Shown in pieces: positions 33,380-43,464 of a DNA stretch of 64,000 nt. The position numbers and the translations under genes are program-made. The notes beneath the pieces are model-generated. The model was not told the DNA's origin, made no database searches, and saw only the letters and a program-made list of their open reading frames with translations. Position 1 is the stretch's first letter. Every line of letters begins with the position of its first letter. This stretch comes from Halocynthiibacter namhaensis (GTDB taxonomy: Bacteria > Pseudomonadota > Alphaproteobacteria > Rhodobacterales > Rhodobacteraceae), in assembly GCF_000812685.1 (NCBI RefSeq), contig NZ_JWIF01000073.1:46747-110746 (forward strand), given 5' to 3'.

Positions 33380-34288
33380 ATGCGTGACAACGAAATTTCA
33401 ACCGATCATTTGGATATCGCCACCCCAGATACCAAGGACAGCATCGGCATTTCGGCTCAGGATGTGACGGTCACCTATCGTAACGGTCATACGGCCCTTT
33501 GGAATGCCAGCTTTGAGGTTCCGCGCGGCACGGTGACAGCCCTTGTTGGCGTGAACGGCGCTGGAAAATCGACCCTATTTAAGGCGATTATGGGTTTTGT
33601 ACCCGCCGCCAAAGGGGCCATCAAAATCCTTGGATTGGATGTGAAACAAGCCTTGGCCAAAAATCTGGTGGCTTATGTTCCACAATCCGAGGAAGTCGAT
33701 TGGGCCTTCCCTGTGCTGGTGGAAGACGTCGTCATGATGGGCCGCTATGGTCACATGGGGTTCTTGCGTCGCCCTAAGAAAGCGGATCATGAAGCAGTGA
33801 ACGAAGCTCTGCGCCGCGTCAATATGCAGGACTTTAAAACACGCCAGATTGGCGAACTGTCCGGTGGTCAGCGCAAACGTGTCTTTCTGGCCCGATCCTT
33901 GGCTCAAGACGGACAAGTCATTTTGTTGGACGAACCCTTCACAGGCGTGGACGTGAAGACCGAAGAACAGATCATCGCCTTGCTGCGCGAATTGCGTGAC
34001 GAAGGGCGGGTCATGTTGGTATCGACCCACAACCTGGGTTCAGTCCCCGAATTTTGCGATCGCACCGTGTTGGTCAAAGGCACCGTGCTGGCCCACGGCC
34101 CCACGGAAACCACATTCACCCGCGAAAATCTTGAAGACGCATTTGGCGGCGTGTTGCGGCACTTCACCCTTGGCGGCGATGCTTTGCACGATGACGAAGA
34201 CGCGCGGTCCATCACGATCTTGACTGATGATGAGCGCCCGCTTGTGCAATACGGCGACAAAACCCAGCACACGAACCGAGGCGACTGA
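33380..34288 (+). CDS. sitB: manganese/iron ABC transporter ATP-binding protein
   Basis: The 302-residue ATPase shows Walker [10 protein letters not shown], the Q-loop [14 protein letters not shown], the ABC signature [15 protein letters not shown], Walker B VILLDEPF and the switch His in STHN. About 25 residues before the ABC core and ~45 after it are variable. Its stop shares one base with the sitC start (TGATG). Confidence 0.95.
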   Translation: MRDNEISTDHLDIATPDTKDSIGISAQDVTVTYRNGHTALWNASFEVPRGTVTALVGVNGAGKSTLFKAIMGFVPAAKGAIKILGLDVKQALAKNLVAYVPQSEEVDWAFPVLVEDVVMMGRYGHMGFLRRPKKADHEAVNEALRRVNMQDFKTRQIGELSGGQRKRVFLARSLAQDGQVILLDEPFTGVDVKTEEQIIALLRELRDEGRVMLVSTHNLGSVPEFCDRTVLVKGTVLAHGPTETTFTRENLEDAFGGVLRHFTLGGDALHDDEDARSITILTDDERPLVQYGDKTQHTNRGD

Positions 34289-35172
34289 TGGAATATCTTC
34301 TCGAACCCTTTGGTTATAAATATATGATGAACGCCATGTGGGTCTCGGCCCTTGTTGGCGGCGTTTGCGCATTTCTCTCGGCTTATCTGATGTTGAAAGG
34401 GTGGTCCCTGATCGGTGACGCACTGTCACACGCCGTCGTACCGGGCGTCGCGGGTGCTTATATTTTGGGGCTGCCCTTCGCCTTGGGCGCGTTCATCGCA
34501 GGGGGACTAGCGGCGGGTGCAATGCTATTTTTGTCAGAACGTTCTGGCTTGAAAATTGATGTTATCATCGGTCTGATTTTCACGTCTTTCTTCGGGCTGG
34601 GCCTGTTCATCGTGTCCGTTAGCCCAATGTCTGTGTCCATCCAAACCATCACCATGGGCAATATCCTTGCGATCACCCCAGAAGACACGTTGCAGCTTGC
34701 CATCATCGGGTTTGTTTCGCTGGCCGTTTTGCTGGCGAAATGGAAAGACTTGATGGTCACCTTCTTTGATGAAAATCACGCGCGCACCATCGGCCTGCGC
34801 CCGGGCCTGTTGAAAGCAACATTCTTTATCCTGCTGTCTGCATGTGTGGTCGCGGCCATGCAAACCGTTGGCGCGTTTTTGGTCATCGCATTGGTCGTCA
34901 CCCCCGGTGCGACGGCCTATCTGCTTTGCGACAGATTTCCGCGTCTGATCATTGTGTCTGTTGCAATCGGGTCGATCACCAGCTTTCTCGGGGCGTATGT
35001 GAGCTATTTCCTAGATGGCGCAACCGGCGGTATTATTGTGACCCTGCAAACAGTGATCTTCATTGTGGCATTTGTGTTTGCCCCAACGCATGGGTTGCTG
35101 GCGACGAAACGCAAAGCCAAACGAGCTTTGAAACACGGCCCAAGCGGCATGGCACAAGGAATGAAGCAATGA
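34288..35172 (+). CDS. sitC: manganese/iron ABC transporter permease, first subunit
   Basis: The 294-residue protein has about eight hydrophobic helices and the ABC-3 permease features: LKGWSLIGDALSHAVVPGVAGAY near the N-terminus and ALVVTPGATAYLL near residue 205. It overlaps sitB by one base and sitD by 4 nt (ATGA). With SitD it should form a heterodimeric channel. Confidence 0.94.
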   Translation: MEYLLEPFGYKYMMNAMWVSALVGGVCAFLSAYLMLKGWSLIGDALSHAVVPGVAGAYILGLPFALGAFIAGGLAAGAMLFLSERSGLKIDVIIGLIFTSFFGLGLFIVSVSPMSVSIQTITMGNILAITPEDTLQLAIIGFVSLAVLLAKWKDLMVTFFDENHARTIGLRPGLLKATFFILLSACVVAAMQTVGAFLVIALVVTPGATAYLLCDRFPRLIIVSVAIGSITSFLGAYVSYFLDGATGGIIVTLQTVIFIVAFVFAPTHGLLATKRKAKRALKHGPSGMAQGMKQ

Positions 35173-36017
35173 CACTCGACAATCTGATGCTCCCTTTCCA
35201 GTTTCCATTCATGCAGAATGCATTTCTGATCTCGATGATCGTCTCGGTACCGACTGCTCTGCTGTCCTGTTTTCTCGTGATGAAAGGTTGGGCCTTGATG
35301 GGCGACGCCGTCAGTCACGCCGTTCTTCCGGGTATTGTGCTGGCCTATATCGTTGGCATCCCCTTGATCATTGGCGCTTTTGCGGCTGGCATGATCTGCG
35401 CACTGACCACCGGCTATCTGTCCAGCAACAGCCGTGTCAAACAGGATACCGTGATGGGCGTGGTCTTTTCGGGCATGTTTGGCTTGGGTATCGTGCTTTA
35501 TGTATCGGTCGAAACCAACGCACATCTTGACCACATTCTTTTCGGCAACATGTTGGGCGTCGAACCGCACGAGCTGTGGACCGCTGGCGTTATCTCAGTC
35601 GGGGTTGGCCTGATGTTGGCGTTGAAATGGAAGGATTGGCTGCTGCACAGTTTCGATCCCGCACAAGCACGCGCGTCAGGTCTATGGGTGAATTGGCTGC
35701 ATTACGGGTTATTGGCGGCGCTGTCGCTCACCATCGTTGCGACGCTGTCTGCGGCAGGCTTAATCCTTGCCATTGGCCTGCTGATTGCACCCGGCGCAAT
35801 CGCATTTTTGGTGGTGCGCAAGTTTTCAACAATGCTGTGGGTGTCGGTTATCGTCTGCATGTCCTCAATGCTGCTTGGCACCTACGCCAGCTTTTTCCTA
35901 GACAGCGCGCCCGCCCCGACCATTATATTGATCATGACAGCATTGTTCATAGTGGCCTTCATTCGCCGACAAATCATCACACGTCGCACATCCATGCAGC
36001 GCATGAAGCAAGGGTGA
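35169..36017 (+). CDS. sitD: manganese/iron ABC transporter permease, second subunit
   Basis: The 282-residue protein is a clear paralogue of SitC: MKGWALMGDAVSHAVLPGIVLAY near residue 40 and LLIAPGAIAFLVV near residue 205, with about eight membrane helices. The ATG at 35169 overlaps the sitC stop as ATGA. A longer frame back to 34842 would overlap sitC by 330 nt with unrelated sequence and was rejected. The gap of 277 nt after it holds only a weak bulged stem (36031-36064) and no gene. Confidence 0.94.
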   Translation: MTLDNLMLPFQFPFMQNAFLISMIVSVPTALLSCFLVMKGWALMGDAVSHAVLPGIVLAYIVGIPLIIGAFAAGMICALTTGYLSSNSRVKQDTVMGVVFSGMFGLGIVLYVSVETNAHLDHILFGNMLGVEPHELWTAGVISVGVGLMLALKWKDWLLHSFDPAQARASGLWVNWLHYGLLAALSLTIVATLSAAGLILAIGLLIAPGAIAFLVVRKFSTMLWVSVIVCMSSMLLGTYASFFLDSAPAPTIILIMTALFIVAFIRRQIITRRTSMQRMKQG

Positions 36018-36294
36018 TTTGACGCCAAAATTGTAAGGCGCGGCGGCGACGCAACGACTTACAAAACCTGAATCAAACGATATTCCCCTCCACGACAACC
36101 ACCCTGACGTGCAATCCGTTTTTCAAATATCACCATAAATTGAAATCATCTCCGGCATCCGGGTATCTTGGTGCCAAATTGCTGCACATTTACCCTCAAT
36201 TGAAAAAAACTCGCCGGATGAAATGGCAAACGCCTGTAATTTAAGGCAATAAGTCAACTAACGCGTGTGAGAAATTTAGTTAAGAGTTTAGTAT

Positions 36295-39200
36295 ATGGTA
36301 TTCCGGCTTGTATCTCGGGCAATGTTTTCGGCATTGCATCTCAAGACTTTCAATCAATTCAAGAAAGTTAAGCCGAAATCCGTTATGGATCGTTTGGGGA
36401 TCCCCTCACTTGTTTCAGCGATTGTGATTGGCAGTGCCAGCGCTGCCTTTGCCCAGAACCATGACTGGGCTGTTGACCTCAGAGATCTTGTCGATCCAGT
36501 TCCGGCCGGCGGCGAGATCACCTATGTTCTTAAAGTTTCCAACAGCAGTTTAACCGCATCACCGGTCACGACCGTTGACTTGACCCTTCCAAACAACACT
36601 GAATTTACCGGCATCTCTGGCGAAATCGGCCCCTGTACGCCGACACCCGCGACGGGGCCCGCCACGGTCACTTGTGATGTGCCTGCAATCGCGGCGGATC
36701 AATCCGTCTCTGGCAACATTGTAATTCAAGCAACGCGAAACGGTGTCGTCGCATTTACGGCGGCTGTTCCCACCGCTGGCGATCCGCTGATTGACAACAA
36801 TACCGCCACAGAAACCACCTCGGTCCAATTTGGATCCGACATTGATGTAAGCATCTCAGGGCCCGCCAGCGCCGTGGCAGGCGACATCATTCCCCTGACT
36901 TTAAACGCCGAAAACCTTGGCCCAGATCCGTTGTTAAACGCCACGTTGCGTTTTCCCATTCCCACAGGCATGACGATCACAAGCCCAGCGCCAGGGTGTT
37001 CGCTAAGCAGCGGCGCATATCTGTGTACGATTGCAGGTCCAATCGCTGTGGGAGACTCGGTTTCGTTTCCCATGTTGGGACAAGTTACAACCACCGCAGG
37101 CTCAGGGATTACAGCTTTGGTCAGCTCTTCTGCTGGCAGTCCAAGTGACCCAATCAATACCAATGACACCGCAACACATGACATCAACATCACGGCAGGC
37201 AGCGACCTGCGCATCAGAAAACAACGTTCACCGTCTGGTCAGGTCCTGACCGGCGATGATGTGACATTCCGCCTTTCTGCTTTCTTCACCGGGGATTCAC
37301 CCACAGGTGTGCAGATTGTTGACACCCTGCCCGACAATTATTCCATCAACAGCGTAACCCCGCCCGCAGGCAGCGATTGGACCTGCGCGGTTGCTGGGCA
37401 AACTGTCACCTGTGATCTTCCCGCAGGCGGCGCGCCCGGGGCAAATGTTTCCCTTGGTGAAATCCTGATTGAAACAACAACCAACGCAGCCGGCACCGTA
37501 ACCAACAGCGCAACCATATCCGCCGCAGGTCCGGCGGATCCGAACCCAGCGAACAACACCGGCGGTGATGGCGGTGTAACGATCCGCGATCCATATGTTG
37601 ATTTGGCAGCATCAAAATCTGGCCCCATGCCCGCGCTTGTGGTGGTTGGGAATGATTACGATTACCAAATTCAAGCCCGCCATGTGGGCACCGCCCCATT
37701 CTTTGGCACGCTGGTTATGACGGATAATCTTCCCGCTGGCCTGACATTTAATGGACTAACAACTGCGAATGGTTGGACCTGTAACCCTGCGGGCCCCTTG
37801 GTGGGGCCTGCTGAGCTAACTTGCACATTGGTTTATGAAGAAAGCAGCCCATTGCGGCCCAATCAATCCGCCCCCCCCGTGGTCATCAATACTACGGTCA
37901 CAAATGCAGGGCAAATTGAGAACAGCATGACGGTCAGCCTGATTGATCCAAACCTTCCTGATGTTAACCCGGGGAATGACACTGCAGTTGTGCCAGTCAC
38001 AGGTAGCGTTGGCGGTGACTCGGCTGATATTTCCATTCAGAAGACCCGTGACATCGCATCCTTGGCCGTGGGCGACTTGCAGACTTTCACCCTTGAAATC
38101 AGCAACAGTAGTGCGACGACATCTACAAATATCAGCGTGACGGATAATATACAGAACCTGTTGGCAAGCACGCAAGGCACGCCGACCTCGGGTTTCACCG
38201 GTTATACCATTGTGGAAAATAGCGCATCAGGCGTCAATTGCAGCACATCAGCGCGCGGAGGAAACGGTGTACTTCTGGGATGTACAATCGCCAGCCTACC
38301 CACCTGTACTCCCGGCACTGATTGTCCAACCATCACCTTTTCTGTTCATCTGGGACATGGCGCGACCTCACGCACCAATACCGCAGAGATCATTTCGAAC
38401 AGCGTGGCAGACCCAGATCTCACCAACAACAGCGCCAGCGTTTCTTTTGACGTCGCCGAACGCGCCGACGTCACTGTTTCAAAGCAAGCGTCACGCCTAA
38501 GCGTTCCTGCAGGTCAAGAATTGCGCTATGTCATTACAGCAAGAAACAATGCCCCTAACCTAAGCCCCGCAAGGAATGTCGAAGTCACAGACAGCTTGCC
38601 TGCTAACATGGTGTTTGTGTCCGCGACACCATCGTCGGGCGGAACCTGCTCTGTGTCGCCGACCCCAAATTCCACAACCGGGCCCGGCAACGATCAAGTC
38701 GTCTGTGACCTTGGCGATTTTGTCAGCGGTGGTCAGCGCACGGTTACAGTCGTTCTGCGACCAACAACATCCGAGCGCGGCACTCAGATTGTCAACAATG
38801 CCAGTGTCACGACCACAAGCATCGAGTTGGATAGCACGAACAATACCACCAGTGCGTCTAGCGATGTGACCGATCCGGTTGTGGACCTTCAGATCAGCAA
38901 AACGGACAGTGTTGATCCCGTCGCGATCCCCGACAGCACAACCTATACATTGACTGTGCGCAATGCGGGTCCGTCACATGCGGAAAACGTCGTGGTCACT
39001 GACACCATGCCGACTGGAAACGTCCAGTATCGGTCGCATACGGTCCCTTCAGATGGCACGTGTTCCTCTGTGCCTGCGGTTGGATCGACCGGTGGCACCT
39101 TGACCTGTACCTTCCCTCTTTTGAAGGGCAATGAAGTGCGCCAGATTACTGTGGTTGCGGATGGCTCCGACAAAGGCGTCGCGCGCAATTCAGCCAGTGT

Positions 39201-42200
39201 GACCTCAACCGAACATGCGCTTGGGTTTGATACCAGCACACTGAATGACACGGCCGAGGAAACCACCACAGTGCGGACACGGGCAGATGTGCAAGTTACG
39301 TCTAAAACCGCGAACCCAACTGAAGTGAATGTCACTGATACGTTTGATTTCATTATCGAAGTCGCAAACCCTATGGGCAGCAACCCAAGCCAACGAGAGG
39401 CCGATGACGTCGTCGTCTCAGATACATTACCAAGCAACATGGTCCTGACAGGCACGCCCGTTGTTGTCGCAACGGCTGGAAGTATTTCCACAACGACCTG
39501 TACTGGCACATCAGGTGGAACCAGCTTCAGCTGTAGTCTGGGAACCCTCAGCCTGAACGGCGCGGCTCGAATTACGGCACCTGTCCGTGTGACATCTGTC
39601 ACAAGCAATCCGCAAACCGTAAGCAACACGGCCAGTATTGTTACATCCTCGTTGGACATCGACCCATCCAACAACAGCGCGACCGGATCCGTCACGGTGC
39701 ATGCCTCTACGATCAGTGGCGTGTTGTACCGGGATTTCAATGACGATGGCACCCAAGCCGCAACAGATACTGGCATTGCTGGCAGCACGATGTCCCTAAC
39801 AGGTACGGCCCAGGATGGCAGTCCAGTAACGCGCAGCACCACAACAGATGCAACCGGCGCTTTCAGCTTCACCTTTCTTCCCGAGGGCACGTATAGCATC
39901 ACCCGCGCTGATCCTTCGGAAGATTGGCTCGATGATGGCACGGATACAGTGGGCACAGCAGGTGGTGTCACGTCTGCCCCCGCGCAGATCACGGGCATCG
40001 CCCTTGGAGGCAATACGGATGCAACAGGATACCTGTTTACCATGGTTCCCCAAGCCCGTGTCGGCTTGGCGAAAGCTGTGCAAGCCGGGCCAACGCCCAA
40101 TCCTGATGGGTCGTTTAATGTAACCTTCCGTATCTTGGCCGAAAATTTCAGCCTAGAAGCTTTGACAAATATCGAAATCACAGATCAGCTTAGCGGTGCG
40201 ACCCCCGCATTTGGCACGCATGTAACCCTTGGCACACCCGCCAGTGACACGCTGGCCACGGGCAATTACACCCTGCTGTCCGCCCCGTCCGGCAGCTGTG
40301 GTACGGCCAACCCAGGCTTTAACGGCGATACCAACACTGCGCTGATTTCGACCTTTGGCCTGAACGCAGGCGCAACTTGTACAATTGATGTGTCTGTGCG
40401 TGTCCGGCCACAATCGCCCCTGCCCCCCGTTTTGGCCCACGGTGGACGCTTCCAAAACCAAGCCAGCGTTACCGCCGAAGGTGTTCTGTCGGCGCAAAAT
40501 GAAAGCGGGAATGTTGAGCTGAGCGATCTGTCTGACAATGGCACAAACCCCGACGCCGACAACAATGGCAGCGGTCGTGACAGCGGTGAAGATGACCCAA
40601 CCCCAGTCAATCCCGCCTTTACCCCGGCAATCGCTTTGGTGAAAACTGCAGATATCGCAGCCTTGTCATCGCCCCCGGCGAAAGACGATGTGATCACCTA
40701 TAATTTTGCCGTGACCAATACCGGCGATGTGAACCTCTATGATGTTACGGTCACCGATCCGTTGACAGGTATTCAAATGTCCGGTGCCCCCATTCCTGTG
40801 CTTGCCCCTGGTGCGACGAACAACACCACCTTCACGGCGACATATGTGCTGTCTCAGCTTGATGTAGATGCGGGCGAAGTGGTCAACCAAGCCAGTGTTG
40901 TAGGCACGGATCCATACGACACAGAGGCCCGTGATTTAAGTGGCACGCTTGTCACCAATGACACGCCATTGACCACAGTCTTGGCGCAAGAACCAAGTCT
41001 TGCCATCATCAAAACAGCAGATGCGTCGGCCTTGTCATCCCCCGTCGTGCTCGGCCAAGAAGTTGCCTATAGCTTCAGCATCACCAACACGGGCAATGTC
41101 ACCCTGACAAACGTGCGCCTGGAAGACCCGCTGCCCGGTTTAACCCTGACAGGCAGCCCCATTGCAACGCTCGCTCCGGGTGAAACGGACAGTACCAACT
41201 TCACAGCAAGCTACCCCGTTGCACAAAGCGCAATCAATGCCGCGAAGATCGAAAACAGCGCCACTGCCTTTGGTACACCGCCAACAGGTCCCGAGGTCAG
41301 TGACATCTCTGGTGCTACACTGACGGATGATGTGCCCAACACGATCACACTCAGCCAAAACCCTAAAATCACACTTGCGAAAGAAGCCGACGATTCCGCC
41401 TTCCTCAGCACTGTTGCGCAGGTTGGGGATGAAATCCCTTACACATTCACCATCACCAACACCGGCAATGTGACCCTCACGACGGTAACGATTGAAGATA
41501 TTTTGCCAGGCGTGGTTCTGACGAACAATCCGCTTCCCACCCTAGAACCGGGCGTAATCAGCACCGATATCACCGGCATATATGCCTTGAAACAGGCTGA
41601 TATTGATCGCGGGCAAGTTGACAATACGGCAACCGTAACCGGTCATTATAACGTTGGCACCGGCATGGAAGGTGAAGTCACCGACACCAGCTCCGACATT
41701 GCCATTGTCGCCCCAATTGAGGCGCTTCCTGAGACCTTCCCCCCGATTGAAACCAATGGCGGTGTGACAACTACGGTTCTGAAATCAGACAGCGTGATCA
41801 ACAAACAGGCTGACTTGACCAATGTCAGCATTCGCGTGCTAAGCAGCGACCCAGCCCTAACCTTGGACCCGACAACGGGCCTGATCACCTTGGCGCCAGA
41901 TATGCCCGCCGGCGCCTATCTGGTCAGCTATGAAATCTGTGCGATTGCCTTCCCAACAGTCTGTGACGACACCACTGAAACGGTAACCCAAGCCGCGATT
42001 GCGGGACTAGATGTGGTAAAAACACAAGACGTTACAGACAATGGCGATGGTGTGGATGGCGTAGGTGATACGATCACTTACACAATCGCGATCACCAATA
42101 TTGGCAACACACCTGTCGAAGATGTCGCCGTGACGGATGACTTCCGCGCCATTGATGGTTCTGCGTTGACGTTGGATCACCCCCCGGTGTTTGACAGTGC

Positions 42201-43443
42201 CGATGCCGGATCATCTGAAGGCAGCCTTGAGATGGGCGAAACCGCGACTTATACCGCTGATTTCATCTTTTCCATTGCGGCCGTCAGCGGTGGAGGCACC
42301 TCTAACTCAGCCACCGCATCTGCACTTCCCATCTTCGCAGCAGATGTACCAGGCACACCACAACCCGTCGACGACGTATCTGATGATGGGGATGACAGCG
42401 ACGGAAATTCCGACGACGACCGCACAGAATTCGCGATCGAGTCATCTCTTGCACCATCGGGTCTGACGGTGAATAAAACCACGCCGCGCAGCACCGTTGA
42501 ACGCGGCAGCACCGTGCCCTACACGATCACCATCCGCAACGAAAACCCCGTTGTTTCAGGTAAGCTGAACGCAATGGATATTCTGCCTGCTGGTTTCCTT
42601 TATAGCGAAGGATCTGCCACCCTAGATGGGGTGAAAGCGGATGTCATTGTTGAGGGGCGCGTCATCACTTGGCCAGATATTCCTGTGCCCCCATTGACCA
42701 CCGTCACCTTAACCTTAAGCGCCCGCGTCACGTCTGGTGCGGATGTCGGCGAGCACGTGAACACCGCCACCATCCGCCACCCAGAAAATGACTCGCTTCT
42801 TGCGGCACCTGCCACGGCGACCGTGCGTATTTTGCCAGAACCTGTCTTTGATTGCGGTGACGTGATTGGGCGTGTGTTTGATGACAGCAATGGCGATGGC
42901 TATCAAAACGATGGTGAGACCGGTATCGCAGCTGCGCGTGTGGCTGGCGTAGATGGCACCGTAATCACCACGGATGAATTTGGCCGCTTCCACGTGCCAT
43001 GCGCCATGTTGCCTGCGGACCGTGGATCGAACTTCATTCTGAAACTTGATACGGCCTCTCTGCCAAGCGGATATCGGGTGACTTCTGAAAACCCACGCGT
43101 GATCCGTCTGACCCCTGGCAAAATGTCTGAAATCAATTTCGGGGCTTCTCTGTCACGGGTGGTGCGGGTGGATCTAAACATCAACGCGTTCACCAATGAC
43201 GCCGATGGTCAGCCCGCAATGAAACCTGAGGTGACCCGTGGGATCTCTGCGTTGTTGCAACAGATTTCTGACGAAAGGGTACATCTGCGCTTGGCTTTCC
43301 ACCTGCCAGAGGACGCAGGCGTAGAAAAAATACGCCAAGCCCGTGTTCTGCGCCGCATGGTTGAACGCCATATCCGACGCGAATGGCGTCGCACCGGACG
43401 TGTCCGGCTTCTCATTGAACACATCATTGTACGCCCGCAATAA
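36295..43443 (+). CDS. 2382-residue DUF11/SdrD_B repeat protein
   Basis: After a long N-terminus with a signal peptide ending near SASAAFAQ (residue ~52), the protein is a chain of roughly 14 DUF11-type beta-sandwich modules. Each has a D/S-x-K start and a TYTxxVxNxG...VxVTDxLP pattern, for example near residues 58, 300, 578, 862, 1445, 1568, 1690 and 1900. Two SdrD_B-like modules (RDFNDDGTQAATDTG near 1140, FDDSNGDGYQNDGETG near 2188) interrupt it. The last ~100 residues form an Arg-rich region that resembles a degenerate OmpA-like end (ARVLRRMVERHIRREW). AAGAG lies 8 nt before the ATG at 36295; an ATG at 36385 would leave a signal peptide of usual length. It is probably an extracellular or envelope stalk or matrix protein, paired with the barrel gene 21 nt downstream. 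Confidence 0.88.
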   Translation: MVFRLVSRAMFSALHLKTFNQFKKVKPKSVMDRLGIPSLVSAIVIGSASAAFAQNHDWAVDLRDLVDPVPAGGEITYVLKVSNSSLTASPVTTVDLTLPNNTEFTGISGEIGPCTPTPATGPATVTCDVPAIAADQSVSGNIVIQATRNGVVAFTAAVPTAGDPLIDNNTATETTSVQFGSDIDVSISGPASAVAGDIIPLTLNAENLGPDPLLNATLRFPIPTGMTITSPAPGCSLSSGAYLCTIAGPIAVGDSVSFPMLGQVTTTAGSGITALVSSSAGSPSDPINTNDTATHDINITAGSDLRIRKQRSPSGQVLTGDDVTFRLSAFFTGDSPTGVQIVDTLPDNYSINSVTPPAGSDWTCAVAGQTVTCDLPAGGAPGANVSLGEILIETTTNAAGTVTNSATISAAGPADPNPANNTGGDGGVTIRDPYVDLAASKSGPMPALVVVGNDYDYQIQARHVGTAPFFGTLVMTDNLPAGLTFNGLTTANGWTCNPAGPLVGPAELTCTLVYEESSPLRPNQSAPPVVINTTVTNAGQIENSMTVSLIDPNLPDVNPGNDTAVVPVTGSVGGDSADISIQKTRDIASLAVGDLQTFTLEISNSSATTSTNISVTDNIQNLLASTQGTPTSGFTGYTIVENSASGVNCSTSARGGNGVLLGCTIASLPTCTPGTDCPTITFSVHLGHGATSRTNTAEIISNSVADPDLTNNSASVSFDVAERADVTVSKQASRLSVPAGQELRYVITARNNAPNLSPARNVEVTDSLPANMVFVSATPSSGGTCSVSPTPNSTTGPGNDQVVCDLGDFVSGGQRTVTVVLRPTTSERGTQIVNNASVTTTSIELDSTNNTTSASSDVTDPVVDLQISKTDSVDPVAIPDSTTYTLTVRNAGPSHAENVVVTDTMPTGNVQYRSHTVPSDGTCSSVPAVGSTGGTLTCTFPLLKGNEVRQITVVADGSDKGVARNSASVTSTEHALGFDTSTLNDTAEETTTVRTRADVQVTSKTANPTEVNVTDTFDFIIEVANPMGSNPSQREADDVVVSDTLPSNMVLTGTPVVVATAGSISTTTCTGTSGGTSFSCSLGTLSLNGAARITAPVRVTSVTSNPQTVSNTASIVTSSLDIDPSNNSATGSVTVHASTISGVLYRDFNDDGTQAATDTGIAGSTMSLTGTAQDGSPVTRSTTTDATGAFSFTFLPEGTYSITRADPSEDWLDDGTDTVGTAGGVTSAPAQITGIALGGNTDATGYLFTMVPQARVGLAKAVQAGPTPNPDGSFNVTFRILAENFSLEALTNIEITDQLSGATPAFGTHVTLGTPASDTLATGNYTLLSAPSGSCGTANPGFNGDTNTALISTFGLNAGATCTIDVSVRVRPQSPLPPVLAHGGRFQNQASVTAEGVLSAQNESGNVELSDLSDNGTNPDADNNGSGRDSGEDDPTPVNPAFTPAIALVKTADIAALSSPPAKDDVITYNFAVTNTGDVNLYDVTVTDPLTGIQMSGAPIPVLAPGATNNTTFTATYVLSQLDVDAGEVVNQASVVGTDPYDTEARDLSGTLVTNDTPLTTVLAQEPSLAIIKTADASALSSPVVLGQEVAYSFSITNTGNVTLTNVRLEDPLPGLTLTGSPIATLAPGETDSTNFTASYPVAQSAINAAKIENSATAFGTPPTGPEVSDISGATLTDDVPNTITLSQNPKITLAKEADDSAFLSTVAQVGDEIPYTFTITNTGNVTLTTVTIEDILPGVVLTNNPLPTLEPGVISTDITGIYALKQADIDRGQVDNTATVTGHYNVGTGMEGEVTDTSSDIAIVAPIEALPETFPPIETNGGVTTTVLKSDSVINKQADLTNVSIRVLSSDPALTLDPTTGLITLAPDMPAGAYLVSYEICAIAFPTVCDDTTETVTQAAIAGLDVVKTQDVTDNGDGVDGVGDTITYTIAITNIGNTPVEDVAVTDDFRAIDGSALTLDHPPVFDSADAGSSEGSLEMGETATYTADFIFSIAAVSGGGTSNSATASALPIFAADVPGTPQPVDDVSDDGDDSDGNSDDDRTEFAIESSLAPSGLTVNKTTPRSTVERGSTVPYTITIRNENPVVSGKLNAMDILPAGFLYSEGSATLDGVKADVIVEGRVITWPDIPVPPLTTVTLTLSARVTSGADVGEHVNTATIRHPENDSLLAAPATATVRILPEPVFDCGDVIGRVFDDSNGDGYQNDGETGIAAARVAGVDGTVITTDEFGRFHVPCAMLPADRGSNFILKLDTASLPSGYRVTSENPRVIRLTPGKMSEINFGASLSRVVRVDLNINAFTNDADGQPAMKPEVTRGISALLQQISDERVHLRLAFHLPEDAGVEKIRQARVLRRMVERHIRREWRRTGRVRLLIEHIIVRPQ

Positions 43444-43464
43444 CGCCGAAAGCGGAGATTATCT

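Noticed and set aside
34842..35168. Upstream extension of sitD to 34842
   Set aside because: It overlaps sitC by over 300 nt with Arg/His/Cys-rich sequence. The ATGA start at 35169 gives a normal permease N-terminus.
32423..36017. Zinc (ZnuABC) rather than manganese transporter
   Set aside because: There are two permease genes, no His-rich loop in the binding protein, and the operator resembles a Mur rather than a Zur site.
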